Of a stretch of DNA of 64,000 bases, positions 1 through 7,828 are shown one piece after another. The notes beneath the pieces were generated by a model. The model did not search any database. It was given only the letters and a program-made list of their open reading frames with translations, and was not told where the DNA came from. Source of the DNA: SIG480 sp045636865 (GTDB taxonomy: Bacteria; Bacillota; Clostridia; Oscillospirales; JAAYXM01); assembly GCA_045636865.1 (NCBI GenBank), contig JAZTYJ010000001.1:7259-71258 (forward strand). Direction: 5' to 3'. The first letter of the stretch is position 1. The number at the start of each line of letters is the position of its first letter. The translations under genes were made by a program, and so were the position numbers.

Positions 1-1430
1 GCGTTATCCGAAAGAACAACGTTCTTATCATTAACGCGGAGGTTTTTTAGATATTGCGGATAAACCGAAAGACCTTCGCAGAGAGACGAAAGCGGAAGCT
101 TTCTCTCGCAAACCTCTTCCGTAAGCATAATCGCGCTCAATATTCCGTCGCCTGTTGTTGCGTATTTTTTGAGGATTATATGACCTGATTTTTCACCGCC
201 GAGAGAGTAGTCGTTCTTCTGCATACACTCATAGACAAAGCGGTCTCCGACTGCCGTCTGCTCGCACGAGATACCGATCGCTTTAAGGCTCTTGAAAAGG
301 CCGCTGTTTGACATAACCGTTGCGACAACTGTATCACCGCCGAGCATACCGCGCGATTTAAGTCGCTTTCCGAGAACGTAGAGAATGGCGTCACCGTCAA
401 CGATTTCGCCCTTTTCGTTTATTGCAAGGCAACGGTCGGCATCGCCGTCAAAAGCAAAGCCAAGGTCAAGATGCTCATCGATGACGAGCTTGCGGAGCTT
501 TTCAATGTGCATTGAGCCGCAATCTTCGTTGATGTTGAGGCCGTCGGGGCTTGCACCTGTGACATAAGTCTGTGCGCCGAGTGCTCCGAAAACGGATTTT
601 GCAATCATCCATGACGCGCCGTTTGCACAGTCAAGCCCGATGCGGAGATCCTTGTATGAGTGTGCGGCGAGAGATATGAGATATGCTACGTATCTGTTTC
701 GTCCCGAAGCATAGTCAACAATGCAGCCGATTTTTTCGCGACTTGCAAGAGGAAGGTCATCGCCTGTAACACCGAGAGTGCTCATATCTGAATCAAGATA
801 TGCCTCGATGTATGATGTTGTAAGGTTGTCTATCTTTTCTCCGTAGCGGTTTGTTATTTTGATTCCGTTGTCATAAAACGGGTTGTGGGATGCGGTAATC
901 ATAATTCCGCAGTCAAAACCGTCCTGACGCGCGACGTATGATACGCTCGGCGTCGTCGTGACGTGAAGCATATATGCGTCTGCGCCCGATGCACAGATAC
1001 CCGCGGCGATTGAGTATTCAATCATATAGCTTGAGCGACGGGTATCCTTGCCGATGACTATCTTCGGGCGGTATCCGGGCATACGGCAACCGGACAGGGG
1101 GGAAGAGAAATACCAGCCGAGAAAACGACCGACCTTATACGCGTGCATTGAGGTAAGACCAACATTTGTCTCGCCGCGGAAACCGTCTGTGCCGAAATAT
1201 TTGTTTGCTTTTTTCTCCTTTGTCTCAACGGTGGTTGACGGCATTAAAAGCTCGTCTGAAGTAACCCCGAAAAGCTCGCAAAGAAGAAGGACTTTATCTA
1301 TCTGCGGAAGTGCCTGATCAAGTTCCCATTTCGAGACGGACTGACGCGAGACGGAAATTTTTTCAGCAAGCTGTTCCTGGGAAAGACCGAGTGATGTTCG
1401 GAGTATTGAAATTTTTTCACCTATAGTCAA
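1..1430 (-). CDS. glmM: Phosphoglucosamine mutase (GlmM type) with N-terminal XRE helix-turn-helix, C-terminus outside window
   Basis: GlmM converts glucosamine-6-phosphate to glucosamine-1-phosphate for UDP-GlcNAc and peptidoglycan synthesis. I translated the minus strand from a TTG at 1430, preceded at 8 bp by AGGTGG; 476 residues are visible before the window edge. Residues 1-65 form an XRE-type helix-turn-helix (LSQEQLAEKISVSRQSVSKW at 16-35). From residue 78 the mutase begins with YFGTDGFRG; the catalytic serine loop is TASHNP (Ser181), the metal loop DGDADR (328-333) and the sugar loop GGEKSGH (411-417). There is one continuous frame across the junction. A GlmM-only start at the ATG ending at 1242 is conceivable but lacks a clear ribosome site. 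Fold and catalysis are well supported; a regulatory role for the HTH is inference. Confidence 0.88.
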   Translation of the reverse strand, partial: MTIGEKISILRTSLGLSQEQLAEKISVSRQSVSKWELDQALPQIDKVLLLCELFGVTSDELLMPSTTVETKEKKANKYFGTDGFRGETNVGLTSMHAYKVGRFLGWYFSSPLSGCRMPGYRPKIVIGKDTRRSSYMIEYSIAAGICASGADAYMLHVTTTPSVSYVARQDGFDCGIMITASHNPFYDNGIKITNRYGEKIDNLTTSYIEAYLDSDMSTLGVTGDDLPLASREKIGCIVDYASGRNRYVAYLISLAAHSYKDLRIGLDCANGASWMIAKSVFGALGAQTYVTGASPDGLNINEDCGSMHIEKLRKLVIDEHLDLGFAFDGDADRCLAINEKGEIVDGDAILYVLGKRLKSRGMLGGDTVVATVMSNSGLFKSLKAIGISCEQTAVGDRFVYECMQKNDYSLGGEKSGHIILKKYATTGDGILSAIMLTEEVCERKLPLSSLCEGLSVYPQYLKNLRVNDKNVVLSDN

Positions 1431-1475
1431 CTTTAAATCCACCTTTCTGATACCATAAAAAGTCATTATAAAGAA

Positions 1476-1504
1476 ATAATACCATTATAAATAAATATCA
1501 TCAA
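1476..1504 (-). promoter_or_regulatory. Sigma-A promoter for the HTH-glmM gene
   Basis: TTGATG (1499-1504) and TATTAT (1476-1481) are separated by 17 bp, about 45 bp upstream of the TTG start. A second TATAAT-like hexamer nearby (1465-1470) has no matching -35. Confidence 0.5.
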
Positions 1505-1525
1505 GCAACTTTGTTAAAAAACTTT

Positions 1526-1542
1526 CGCAACCAACGGTTGCG
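1526..1542. other. Short perfect hairpin in the 295-bp intergenic region
   Basis: CGCAACC, a 3-nt loop and GGTTGCG form a perfect 7-bp stem, followed on the minus strand by an A/T stretch including six Ts. It looks terminator-like for minus-strand transcription, but I see no gene ending there. The rest of 1431-1725 holds only A-rich sequence and the two divergent promoters. Confidence 0.4.
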
Positions 1543-1661
1543 GAATGGAGAGGGAAATACAATAAAAAGTGAAAAAACAACGCAAAAACGGCACGAAAAC
1601 AGCAAATAAAAGCTTGCAAAAAAACGACTTGAAAAATAACGCAGAAATTTAAAAAAAAGTA

Positions 1662-1690
1662 TTGCAATATGATGTTTTAAATGCTATCAT
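1662..1690 (+). promoter_or_regulatory. Sigma-A promoter for the ABC exporter pair
   Basis: TTGCAA (1662-1667) and TATCAT (1685-1690) with 17-bp spacing, 35 bp before the first ABC gene. Confidence 0.5.
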
Positions 1691-1725
1691 AACGTTGAAT
1701 TTGAAAGTTTTGATGAGGTGTTTTT

Positions 1726-3519
1726 ATGAGCACAATAAAATGGCTTTGGAGCTACCTTAAAAGATATCCGTTTTCAATCATAATTATGCTCGTTCTTTCG
1801 GTTGTCTACTCGATAAGTCTTTTTGCAGCACCCATCATTCTGGGATATGCGGTCGACGGCATCGTTGCAGGAGAAACCGGCGAAGCTCTCCTCATTCTTT
1901 TTGCGATGATCATAGCGTGCGAGGTTATAAAGGGTACGTCGATTTATGCGAGAAATCTGACGGGGCAGTCGATTTCACAGAAGGTTATAAAAAAAGTAAG
2001 AAACAAGCTTTATGCAAAGCTTCAGTCGCTTGACTGCTCATATTTTGACCGCACAAGCAAAGGCGACATTATGAGCAGGCTTACGGCAGATGCCGACAGT
2101 ATAAATACCATTATCGGTGAGGTTGCGCCGACCATGCTTGATATGATTATATCAACCGTTGTAGGATTTACGGTTCTTATGCGAACAAGCGTACTGCTTA
2201 CGGTTCTCTTATTAGCTATGGTTCCGTTTGTAGGTTTTTATACGGTAAAGCTCAAGAATAACATCAAAAAAGATTTTGTTGCAATGCGTGAGAAAAACGC
2301 GGAGCTCAACACCGTTGTTGCCGAAAATATTTCGGGAAACCGTGTCGTAAAGGCATATGCAAGAGAAGACTTTGAAATTGAGAAGTTTGAAAAGAAAAAC
2401 AGTGAGTACAAGGACGCATATATGGGGCACGTGTATACATGGGCAAAGTATAACCCGAAGCTTAATTTCTTTGCAAACTCTGTTTTCCTTATATTTATTG
2501 TGGTGGGCGGAATTTTAGTAATTCAGGGGAAGCTGACTGCAGGTGAGTTTACGATGTTTAACGGCTCTCTGTGGTGCATAACGCTTCCCATGATGGCGAT
2601 AAGCAACTCTATAAATGCGCTGCAGCAATTTAACGCAAACATCAACAAGATTATTCAGCTTGAAAACGAAGAAACACTTATCGCAAACACAGTTGTGAAA
2701 AAACGTGATACGGGAATTTTAGGTAAAATTCAGTTTAAAAACGTAAGCTTTGCCTACGGAAGCGACAGAGTTTTAAGAGATGTAAATTTCACCGTTGAAC
2801 CGGGGCAGACGCTTGCGATAATCGGCCCTACGGGTTCGGGAAAGACGACGATGATAAACCTCATTTCGCGCTTCTATGACCCGACTCAGGGCACGGTCTA
2901 CATAGATGATGTGAATTTAAAGGCAATAGACCTTGCAACGGTCAGAAGAAACATCGCCTCTGCGATGCAGGATGTTTTTCTCTTCTCGGACACGATAAAG
3001 AACAACATCGCCTACGGTGCGCCGAATGCAACGTATGAGGATGTCGAGCGCGTTGCAAAGATGGCAGACGCTCACGACTTTATTATGAAAATGAGCGACG
3101 GCTACGACACAATGGTCGGTGAGCGCGGAACGGGACTTTCGGGCGGTCAGCGACAGAGAATTTCTCTTGCGCGCGCACTTCTTAAAAATCCGTCTATCCT
3201 CATTCTTGATGATACGACAAGTGCGCTCGATATGGAAACCGAATTCGGAATCCAGGAAAACTTAAAATCAACGCTCCGCACAAAGATAATAATTGCCCAC
3301 CGCATTTCGTCGGTAAAGAATGCAGATCTCATTCTCGTTTTAAACCACGGCAACGTCATCGAATGGGGAAATCACGATCAGCTCATAAAACTCTCCGGAT
3401 ATTACAAGAGTGTTTTTGATCACCAGTTCGGAGACTTTAACAATGTTAAACGCTATCATATAAATCACCCCGCAGAGATGGAAAAGCTCAGTAAGGGAGG
3501 GGACGCGCATGGCAATTAA
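1726..3519 (+). CDS. ABC exporter half-transporter, subunit with degenerate ATPase site
   Basis: A 597-residue fused permease/ATPase of the multidrug/lipid exporter class: an N-terminal six-helix membrane domain (about 1-310) followed by the nucleotide-binding domain. Walker A GPTGSGKT is at 367-374, and the signature LSGGQRQRISLARALL is canonical. Walker B reads ILILDDTTSALD, so the catalytic glutamate is an aspartate (D496), as in the degenerate site of TM287/288- or BmrC-type heterodimers. The H-loop (IIAHRISS) is intact. The stop overlaps the next gene by 11 bp, so the two are translationally coupled and very probably form one heterodimer. The substrate is unknown; drug or lipid export is only a family expectation. 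Confidence 0.9.
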   Translation: MSTIKWLWSYLKRYPFSIIIMLVLSVVYSISLFAAPIILGYAVDGIVAGETGEALLILFAMIIACEVIKGTSIYARNLTGQSISQKVIKKVRNKLYAKLQSLDCSYFDRTSKGDIMSRLTADADSINTIIGEVAPTMLDMIISTVVGFTVLMRTSVLLTVLLLAMVPFVGFYTVKLKNNIKKDFVAMREKNAELNTVVAENISGNRVVKAYAREDFEIEKFEKKNSEYKDAYMGHVYTWAKYNPKLNFFANSVFLIFIVVGGILVIQGKLTAGEFTMFNGSLWCITLPMMAISNSINALQQFNANINKIIQLENEETLIANTVVKKRDTGILGKIQFKNVSFAYGSDRVLRDVNFTVEPGQTLAIIGPTGSGKTTMINLISRFYDPTQGTVYIDDVNLKAIDLATVRRNIASAMQDVFLFSDTIKNNIAYGAPNATYEDVERVAKMADAHDFIMKMSDGYDTMVGERGTGLSGGQRQRISLARALLKNPSILILDDTTSALDMETEFGIQENLKSTLRTKIIIAHRISSVKNADLILVLNHGNVIEWGNHDQLIKLSGYYKSVFDHQFGDFNNVKRYHINHPAEMEKLSKGGDAHGN

Positions 3520-5293
3520 CAGATTTGACAAGGACGAAGAGTTAAGAGAAAGAGATTTTTCGTACGGTGCAATGGCAAGGCGGTATCTCCTTCCGCATAT
3601 GGGAAAGTTTGCGCTCGTCATAGCGATAATGTTTGTTGTTGCTCTGCTTGAGCTTCTGCCGGCATATTTTATAAGCGTTGTGCTTGATATATGCGTTCCG
3701 CAGAAAAACTATAAGCTTATCATTGTGCTCGGAGCTTCGCTTTTTGTTGCAAATATTATAATACTGTTTTGTACGAAATACCGCGCGATTTTTGCAAATG
3801 AAACCGCAATGCAGATTATAAAGAATGTAAGAAGTGACCTTTTTGCACATATGCAAAAGCTTCCGTTTGCATTTTTTGATTCGCGTCCGCACGGAAAGAT
3901 ATTAGTGCGCATAGTAAACTATGTAAATACAATTTCGGGCCTTCTCTCAAGCGGTATTCTTGATATGATTATGAATATATTCAAGCTCATCGTGACGATC
4001 GGGTTTATGTTTGCGCTCAATGTCAAGTTTACTCTCATATGCCTTGCGGGAATTCCGGTGTTCGCGGTGTTCATTATAATTATGAATAAGCAACACGACA
4101 AAGCCTGGAAGAAATATTCGGCAAAACAAAGTAATATGAATGCCTATATACAGGAAAGTATTTCAGGAATGAAGATAACGCAGTCGTTTGCGCGAGAGGA
4201 GAAAAACAGCGAGATTTTCGACGGACTCTGCAATGATACAAAAAAGCATTGGATGGAGGCTGTCATAATCTCCAATATGAATCCGAGGTTTGTTGAGCTT
4301 CTCTCAACGCTCATCCTTATTCTTGTATATTACATAGGCGCAAACGCCGTCGGTGGCGGAGTTATGAAGGTTGGTGCGGTAATCGCATTTGCGTCCTGCG
4401 TCAGCCGTTTCTGGAGCCCTATCCAGAGCATCACAACGGTTTACAACAGTATAATAAACTGCGCGGCATACATTGAGCGCATCTTTGAAATGATGCACGA
4501 GCCGCTTGTTATTGAGGATTTGCCCGGTGCCGAGGACATCGGAGAAATACGCGGTGATGTTTCGTATAAGAATGTTACATTTGCATACAATGCAGAATCC
4601 CCCAATATTTTTGAGAACGTAAGCTTCGACGTAAAGAGCGGCGAGTCGATCGCACTTGTCGGGCCGACGGGTGCGGGAAAGTCAACGATAATAAACCTTC
4701 TTGCAAGATTCTACAACATCCGGGAAGGCGAAATAACAATCGACGGCAAGAATATAAGACACGCAACACTTAAAAGCATCCGTTCGCAGATGGGAATAAT
4801 GCTTCAGGACAGCATCCTGTTCTCAGGCACAATTGCCGACAACATCCGCTACGGAAAGCTTGATGCAACAGACGAAGAGGTTATAAAGGCGGCGGAGGCG
4901 GTTTGTGCACACGACTTTATAAAAGAGCTTCCCGAGGGATATAACACGATGGTCTCGGAGGGCGGTGCATCGCTCTCGGCAGGGCAGAAGCAGCTCATTT
5001 CGTTTGCGAGAACACTTCTTGCAGATCCGAAGATTCTTATCCTCGACGAGGCAACATCGAGCATTGATACGGAAACGGAGCTCGTTCTCCAGCGCGCACT
5101 TGAAAGGCTTCTTGAAGGAAGAACTTCCTTTATTATTGCCCACCGTCTTTCAACCATTAAAAACAGTTCAAGGATAATGTATATCGCCGACAAGGGAATT
5201 GCAGAAGCGGGAACTCATGATGAGCTTCTCGCACTCGGCGGAAGATATGCAGAGCTCTACGCCGCACAGTACAAATTCCTCGAGCAGTTATAA
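3509..5293 (+). CDS. ABC exporter half-transporter, catalytically canonical subunit
   Basis: A 594-residue partner of the preceding gene with the same layout: membrane domain to about residue 325, then the ATPase domain. Walker A is GPTGAGKS, Walker B ILILDEATSSID retains the catalytic glutamate and the H-loop is IIAHRLSTIK. Its signature motif is LSAGQ (Ala491 instead of Gly). In a heterodimer this altered signature would face the degenerate Walker B of the first subunit, so both defects fall in the same composite site, leaving one working ATPase site. ATG at 3509 lies inside the first gene, with GGGAGG just upstream. A perfect terminator follows directly. No regulator is adjacent. Confidence 0.9.
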   Translation: MAINRFDKDEELRERDFSYGAMARRYLLPHMGKFALVIAIMFVVALLELLPAYFISVVLDICVPQKNYKLIIVLGASLFVANIIILFCTKYRAIFANETAMQIIKNVRSDLFAHMQKLPFAFFDSRPHGKILVRIVNYVNTISGLLSSGILDMIMNIFKLIVTIGFMFALNVKFTLICLAGIPVFAVFIIIMNKQHDKAWKKYSAKQSNMNAYIQESISGMKITQSFAREEKNSEIFDGLCNDTKKHWMEAVIISNMNPRFVELLSTLILILVYYIGANAVGGGVMKVGAVIAFASCVSRFWSPIQSITTVYNSIINCAAYIERIFEMMHEPLVIEDLPGAEDIGEIRGDVSYKNVTFAYNAESPNIFENVSFDVKSGESIALVGPTGAGKSTIINLLARFYNIREGEITIDGKNIRHATLKSIRSQMGIMLQDSILFSGTIADNIRYGKLDATDEEVIKAAEAVCAHDFIKELPEGYNTMVSEGGASLSAGQKQLISFARTLLADPKILILDEATSSIDTETELVLQRALERLLEGRTSFIIAHRLSTIKNSSRIMYIADKGIAEAGTHDELLALGGRYAELYAAQYKFLEQL

Positions 5294-5333
5294 AGCAAAA
5301 GAACACCGACTACTGTCGGTGTTCTTTTGCTTT
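5292..5333 (+). terminator. Rho-independent terminator after the ABC pair
   Basis: A perfect 19-bp inverted repeat (5292-5310 and 5315-5333) with a TACT loop. The stem includes the last base pairs of the stop region and ends in T-rich sequence. Confidence 0.85.
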
Positions 5334-5360
5334 GAAGTTTATGCAGTTCTTGACGAAACA

Positions 5361-5413
5361 AAAAACACCCCGTCTTGCGACGGAGTGTTTTTGTCTGGTG
5401 GGCCTTCGGGGAC
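5361..5413. repeat. Duplicated terminator plus tRNA 3'-end fragment (copy 1)
   Basis: This 53-bp stretch matches 5560-5612 with two mismatches, both in the terminator loop. It contains a copy of the terminator hairpin and the last 18 nt of the neighbouring tRNA, including the CCA end (5396-5413), but no 5' part of a tRNA. The copies lie 199 bp apart in direct orientation. Confidence 0.85.
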
Positions 5414-5559
5414 AAAGACGCACAAGTGCGCCTTGCACCCTCAACGACCGCCTGCGGCAGTACCCGTCTCGGGCATACTCGCGAAAAACGATTATCAATC
5501 GTTTTTTTATCGCTCGTACCCTCTCAGGGTTCGAGTCCCCTTCGGCATATGGAGAAACG
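5414..5559. other. Segment between the tRNA 3'-end repeats; contains a hairpin and a tRNA T-arm-like sequence
   Basis: About 146 bp without a convincing gene. It holds a perfect 10-bp hairpin with a T run on both sides (5484-5493 and 5497-5506) and, on the plus strand at 5528-5540, a T-arm-like GGGTTCGAGTCCC, opposite in orientation to the real tRNA. It may be what is left of an element inserted at the tRNA 3' end. Confidence 0.4.
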
Positions 5560-5591
5560 AAAAACACCCCGTCATACGACGGAGTGTTTTT
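5560..5591 (-). terminator. Terminator of the tRNA gene (within repeat copy 2)
   Basis: On the minus strand AAAACACTCCGTC pairs with GACGGGGTGTTTT (one G-U pair), followed by a T run. It starts 4 nt after the CCA end of the tRNA. Repeat copy 2 spans 5560-5612. Confidence 0.8.
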
Positions 5592-5594
5592 GTC

Positions 5595-5671
5595 TGGTGG
5601 GCCTTCGGGGACTCGAACCCAGGACCATCCGGTTATGAGCCGGGAGCTCTAACCAACTGAGCTAAAGGCCC
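5595..5671 (-). tRNA. tRNA with CAU anticodon (elongator Met, or Ile2)
   Basis: A 77-nt cloverleaf on the minus strand with encoded CCA: acceptor stem GGGCCTT/AAGGCCC, D-arm GCTC/GAGC, anticodon loop CTCATAA, variable loop TGGTC and T-loop TTCGAGT. Two stem positions are unpaired: C27-A43 in the anticodon stem and U50-C64 in the T-stem, each explained by one substitution. Sequence alone does not settle methionine versus lysidine-modified isoleucine. A perfect consensus promoter upstream suggests it is expressed. Confidence 0.9.
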
Positions 5672-5690
5672 GCTTTTTCAAAGCTTATAT

Positions 5691-5719
5691 ATTATACAAA
5701 AATTAAAAACCATTGTCAA
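5691..5719 (-). promoter_or_regulatory. Consensus promoter of the tRNA gene
   Basis: Exact TTGACA (5714-5719) and TATAAT (5691-5696) hexamers with 17-bp spacing, 20 bp upstream of the mature tRNA 5' end. Confidence 0.85.
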
Positions 5720-5732
5720 TAGTTTTTTAAAA

Positions 5733-6269
5733 TTAATCCTCGGGATTTAGAATGGATGCAAGGAAGTTGTTGTAGAGTTTTTCTGCGTTGTTGTAAAAGC
5801 CTGACGTAATCTGTCTTGCAGAAGCTTTGGACTCTGCAGACATCGAAAATTCAAAGAATTCGCCCGATTCATCCGAAATGGAGCAGAGCGCGCGGAAAGA
5901 ATCGCCTTCTTCAACGATTTTCACCTTTACGAGATTCTGGCGTGCGATTTCTTCGCGAACATCATCGCATGCACTTTCCGCTTTTTTGAGAACAGACGCA
6001 GGAACAGAGCTTCTGATTGCATTAAGGTCGCGAACACCCTTCGGTGTGATGGAGTATTTGTCAATGCCTGTGTCAGAGGACAGCTCTATATGACCTGTTG
6101 AAATCATACTCTGGAGATGATCTGCAAAGTTGAAATAGTTCATCGCATCATCGACAAACGCCATCTTCATAAGCTCTTCAAAAGAAACAGGCTGATTGAT
6201 ATAATCAAGAACAAAAAGTGTGAGAGTTTTAATTTCAAGCTCGCTCCTGACGAAACCGAGTCCGGACAT
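5733..6269 (-). CDS. DUF4364 family protein
   Basis: A 178-residue soluble protein resembling the DUF4364 family of Clostridia, whose function is unknown. The N-terminal half looks like a winged helix (ELEIKTLTLFVLDYINQPVS, then ITPKGVRDLNAI), as in transcriptional regulators that recognise a start-of-strand wing. The C-terminal half is a mixed alpha/beta domain. I start it at ATG 6269 because AGGAGG lies 8 bp upstream; the frame stays open to 6311 without a ribosome site. It is a single gene with its own promoter, followed by the tRNA in the same direction. A DNA-binding role is inferred from the fold only. Confidence 0.7.
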   Translation of the reverse strand: MSGLGFVRSELEIKTLTLFVLDYINQPVSFEELMKMAFVDDAMNYFNFADHLQSMISTGHIELSSDTGIDKYSITPKGVRDLNAIRSSVPASVLKKAESACDDVREEIARQNLVKVKIVEEGDSFRALCSISDESGEFFEFSMSAESKASARQITSGFYNNAEKLYNNFLASILNPED

Positions 6270-6299
6270 AGTGTTGACCTCCTTGATAAGTATATGATA

Positions 6300-6328
6300 A
6301 TTATACAGCAAAATGCCCTTTTTTTCAA
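6300..6328 (-). promoter_or_regulatory. Promoter of the DUF4364 gene
   Basis: TTGAAA (6323-6328) and TATAAT (6300-6305), 17-bp spacing, 31 bp before the chosen ATG. Confidence 0.65.
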
Positions 6329-6410
6329 GTGGTAACAGATTATTTACTGGACTTATAAGCAGAAAGGGTGTAAAATATCTTTTGGAGAAAAGTTGAAAAG
6401 AGGTAGAGAA

Positions 6411-7703
6411 ATGAAAAAGAAAATCATTGTGCTGACAGCGATAATTGTTCTTGTTGCGGTTGCGGTTGCAGTTTCGGCAGCCGTATCATTTTCAATGAAC
6501 AAGGCGGTAGAAGGAACAATTGAGGAAAGGCTTTCTGCTGCAGAGCAGCTGTCAGAAGAAGGAAAGATTAAAAAGGCTGAAAATACTTATAAATCTGTCC
6601 TGAAAGAGACTCCAACGGATGTTGTTGCACTTGAGAAGCTTGTTGATCTGTATATCGGTCAGAAAAAGTTCAGTGATGCGGTTTCTGTGGTGAAGATGGC
6701 TATAAATACAGAGCCTGAAAACCTTACATTCTACGATATGTTTATTGGAGTGTTCAGAGAAAGCGGCGAAATTCAGAATTTCTTTGACCACATGGACAGC
6801 ATAACGGATCCGGAAATCTATTCATATTGCTATGAAGTGGCGACTGACAGAAAAAACGAAAACTCACTTGTGATCGGAAACTATCCGGCAAATCACGCAA
6901 ACGGCGGATTGATCGCATTCTATAAAGATTTGATAATTTATGCTGACCCTGCTTCGGGCGGTGATCTTTATATCAATGAAAACGGTGCAAAAAGACTTCT
7001 TGCGGAAGGTCAGTACACAAGCATTAACGTTGTCGGGGATTATGTGTATTGTGTAGATTCATATGCGGGAAACTCTATAGCAAGGATAAGCATCGCCGAT
7101 GGTGCAAAAGAAGCGGTGTTGGATGTTCCTGCATCAAACCTTATGGTAATCGGAAACAAGATGTACTTCATAAACTGGAATGACGAATCGAAGCTCTACT
7201 GCACAAACCTTGACGGAGAGAAACTCAAAAAGTTATCGGATCATCCGACGGATGCGGTCTATTACAGCAGAAAAAGACTTTATATGAACAGCCGGAATGA
7301 AGCCGGAAGCATAATCAGTATAACTCTCGACGGTGAAAACGAAAAGAAGGAGTTTATGCATCAGGCCCATTCGCTCAGCGGATATGAAGATGAACTCTAT
7401 TTCAGAGAAAGCGAGACTTCATCAATCTGGAGAACAGACGAGGCTGAAGAGGTTTATGAAGCCATTTTCGAGGGCAGAGCAGCATATGTAACCGCGACGA
7501 AGGATTACGTTTTCTTTATCGACCTTGATAATGAGGCTATAATGAGAATGAATACCGACGGAACAGAAAAGAAAGTGCTTGCAAACGATAATGCAACAGC
7601 ACTTTCCATAGATTCAGACCGTTTATATTATTTTGCCGCAAATGACGGCAGAAAGTTATATTCGATAAAATTTGACGGAAACGACAGAATCTGCCTCGGT
7701 TAG
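6411..7703 (+). CDS. Membrane-anchored TPR plus DUF5050-like beta-propeller protein
   Basis: A 430-residue protein starting at ATG 6411 (AGAGGTAG ribosome site; an in-frame TTG at 6393 is less likely). Residues 2-24 are a hydrophobic signal anchor after KKK. About 35-110 form two tetratricopeptide-like helices pairs (AAEQLSEEGKIKKAENTYKS and similar). From about 160 on there are repeated beta blades with the pattern 'YYxxxxD...L..I..DG', typical of DUF5050/LRP1-type propellers found in extracellular Firmicute proteins. The protein is probably outside the membrane and binds other proteins or wall components. No cysteine lipobox is present. The partner is unknown; a weak promoter (TGGACT-17-TAAAAT, 6348-6376) precedes it. 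Confidence 0.65.
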   Translation: MKKKIIVLTAIIVLVAVAVAVSAAVSFSMNKAVEGTIEERLSAAEQLSEEGKIKKAENTYKSVLKETPTDVVALEKLVDLYIGQKKFSDAVSVVKMAINTEPENLTFYDMFIGVFRESGEIQNFFDHMDSITDPEIYSYCYEVATDRKNENSLVIGNYPANHANGGLIAFYKDLIIYADPASGGDLYINENGAKRLLAEGQYTSINVVGDYVYCVDSYAGNSIARISIADGAKEAVLDVPASNLMVIGNKMYFINWNDESKLYCTNLDGEKLKKLSDHPTDAVYYSRKRLYMNSRNEAGSIISITLDGENEKKEFMHQAHSLSGYEDELYFRESETSSIWRTDEAEEVYEAIFEGRAAYVTATKDYVFFIDLDNEAIMRMNTDGTEKKVLANDNATALSIDSDRLYYFAANDGRKLYSIKFDGNDRICLG

Positions 7704-7726
7704 GCTTTAAGATATAGGGGATAAAA

Positions 7727-7765
7727 TGTATGGGACGATTCACGAACCGTCCCATACAAATTTTT
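7727..7765 (+). terminator. Terminator after the TPR/propeller gene
   Basis: A perfect 11-bp stem TGTATGGGACG/CGTCCCATACA (7727-7737, 7748-7758), followed by AATTTTTG. Confidence 0.8.
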
Positions 7766-7828
7766 GTTCCTGCCTTGACACGAACAATATGAATATGTCG
7801 AAGATTGTTGAAAAAAGGAGGAACTACA

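Noticed and set aside
5199..5660. Overlapping plus-strand frames across the tRNA repeat region
   Set aside because: They read through a terminator, two tRNA fragments and the tRNA gene itself.
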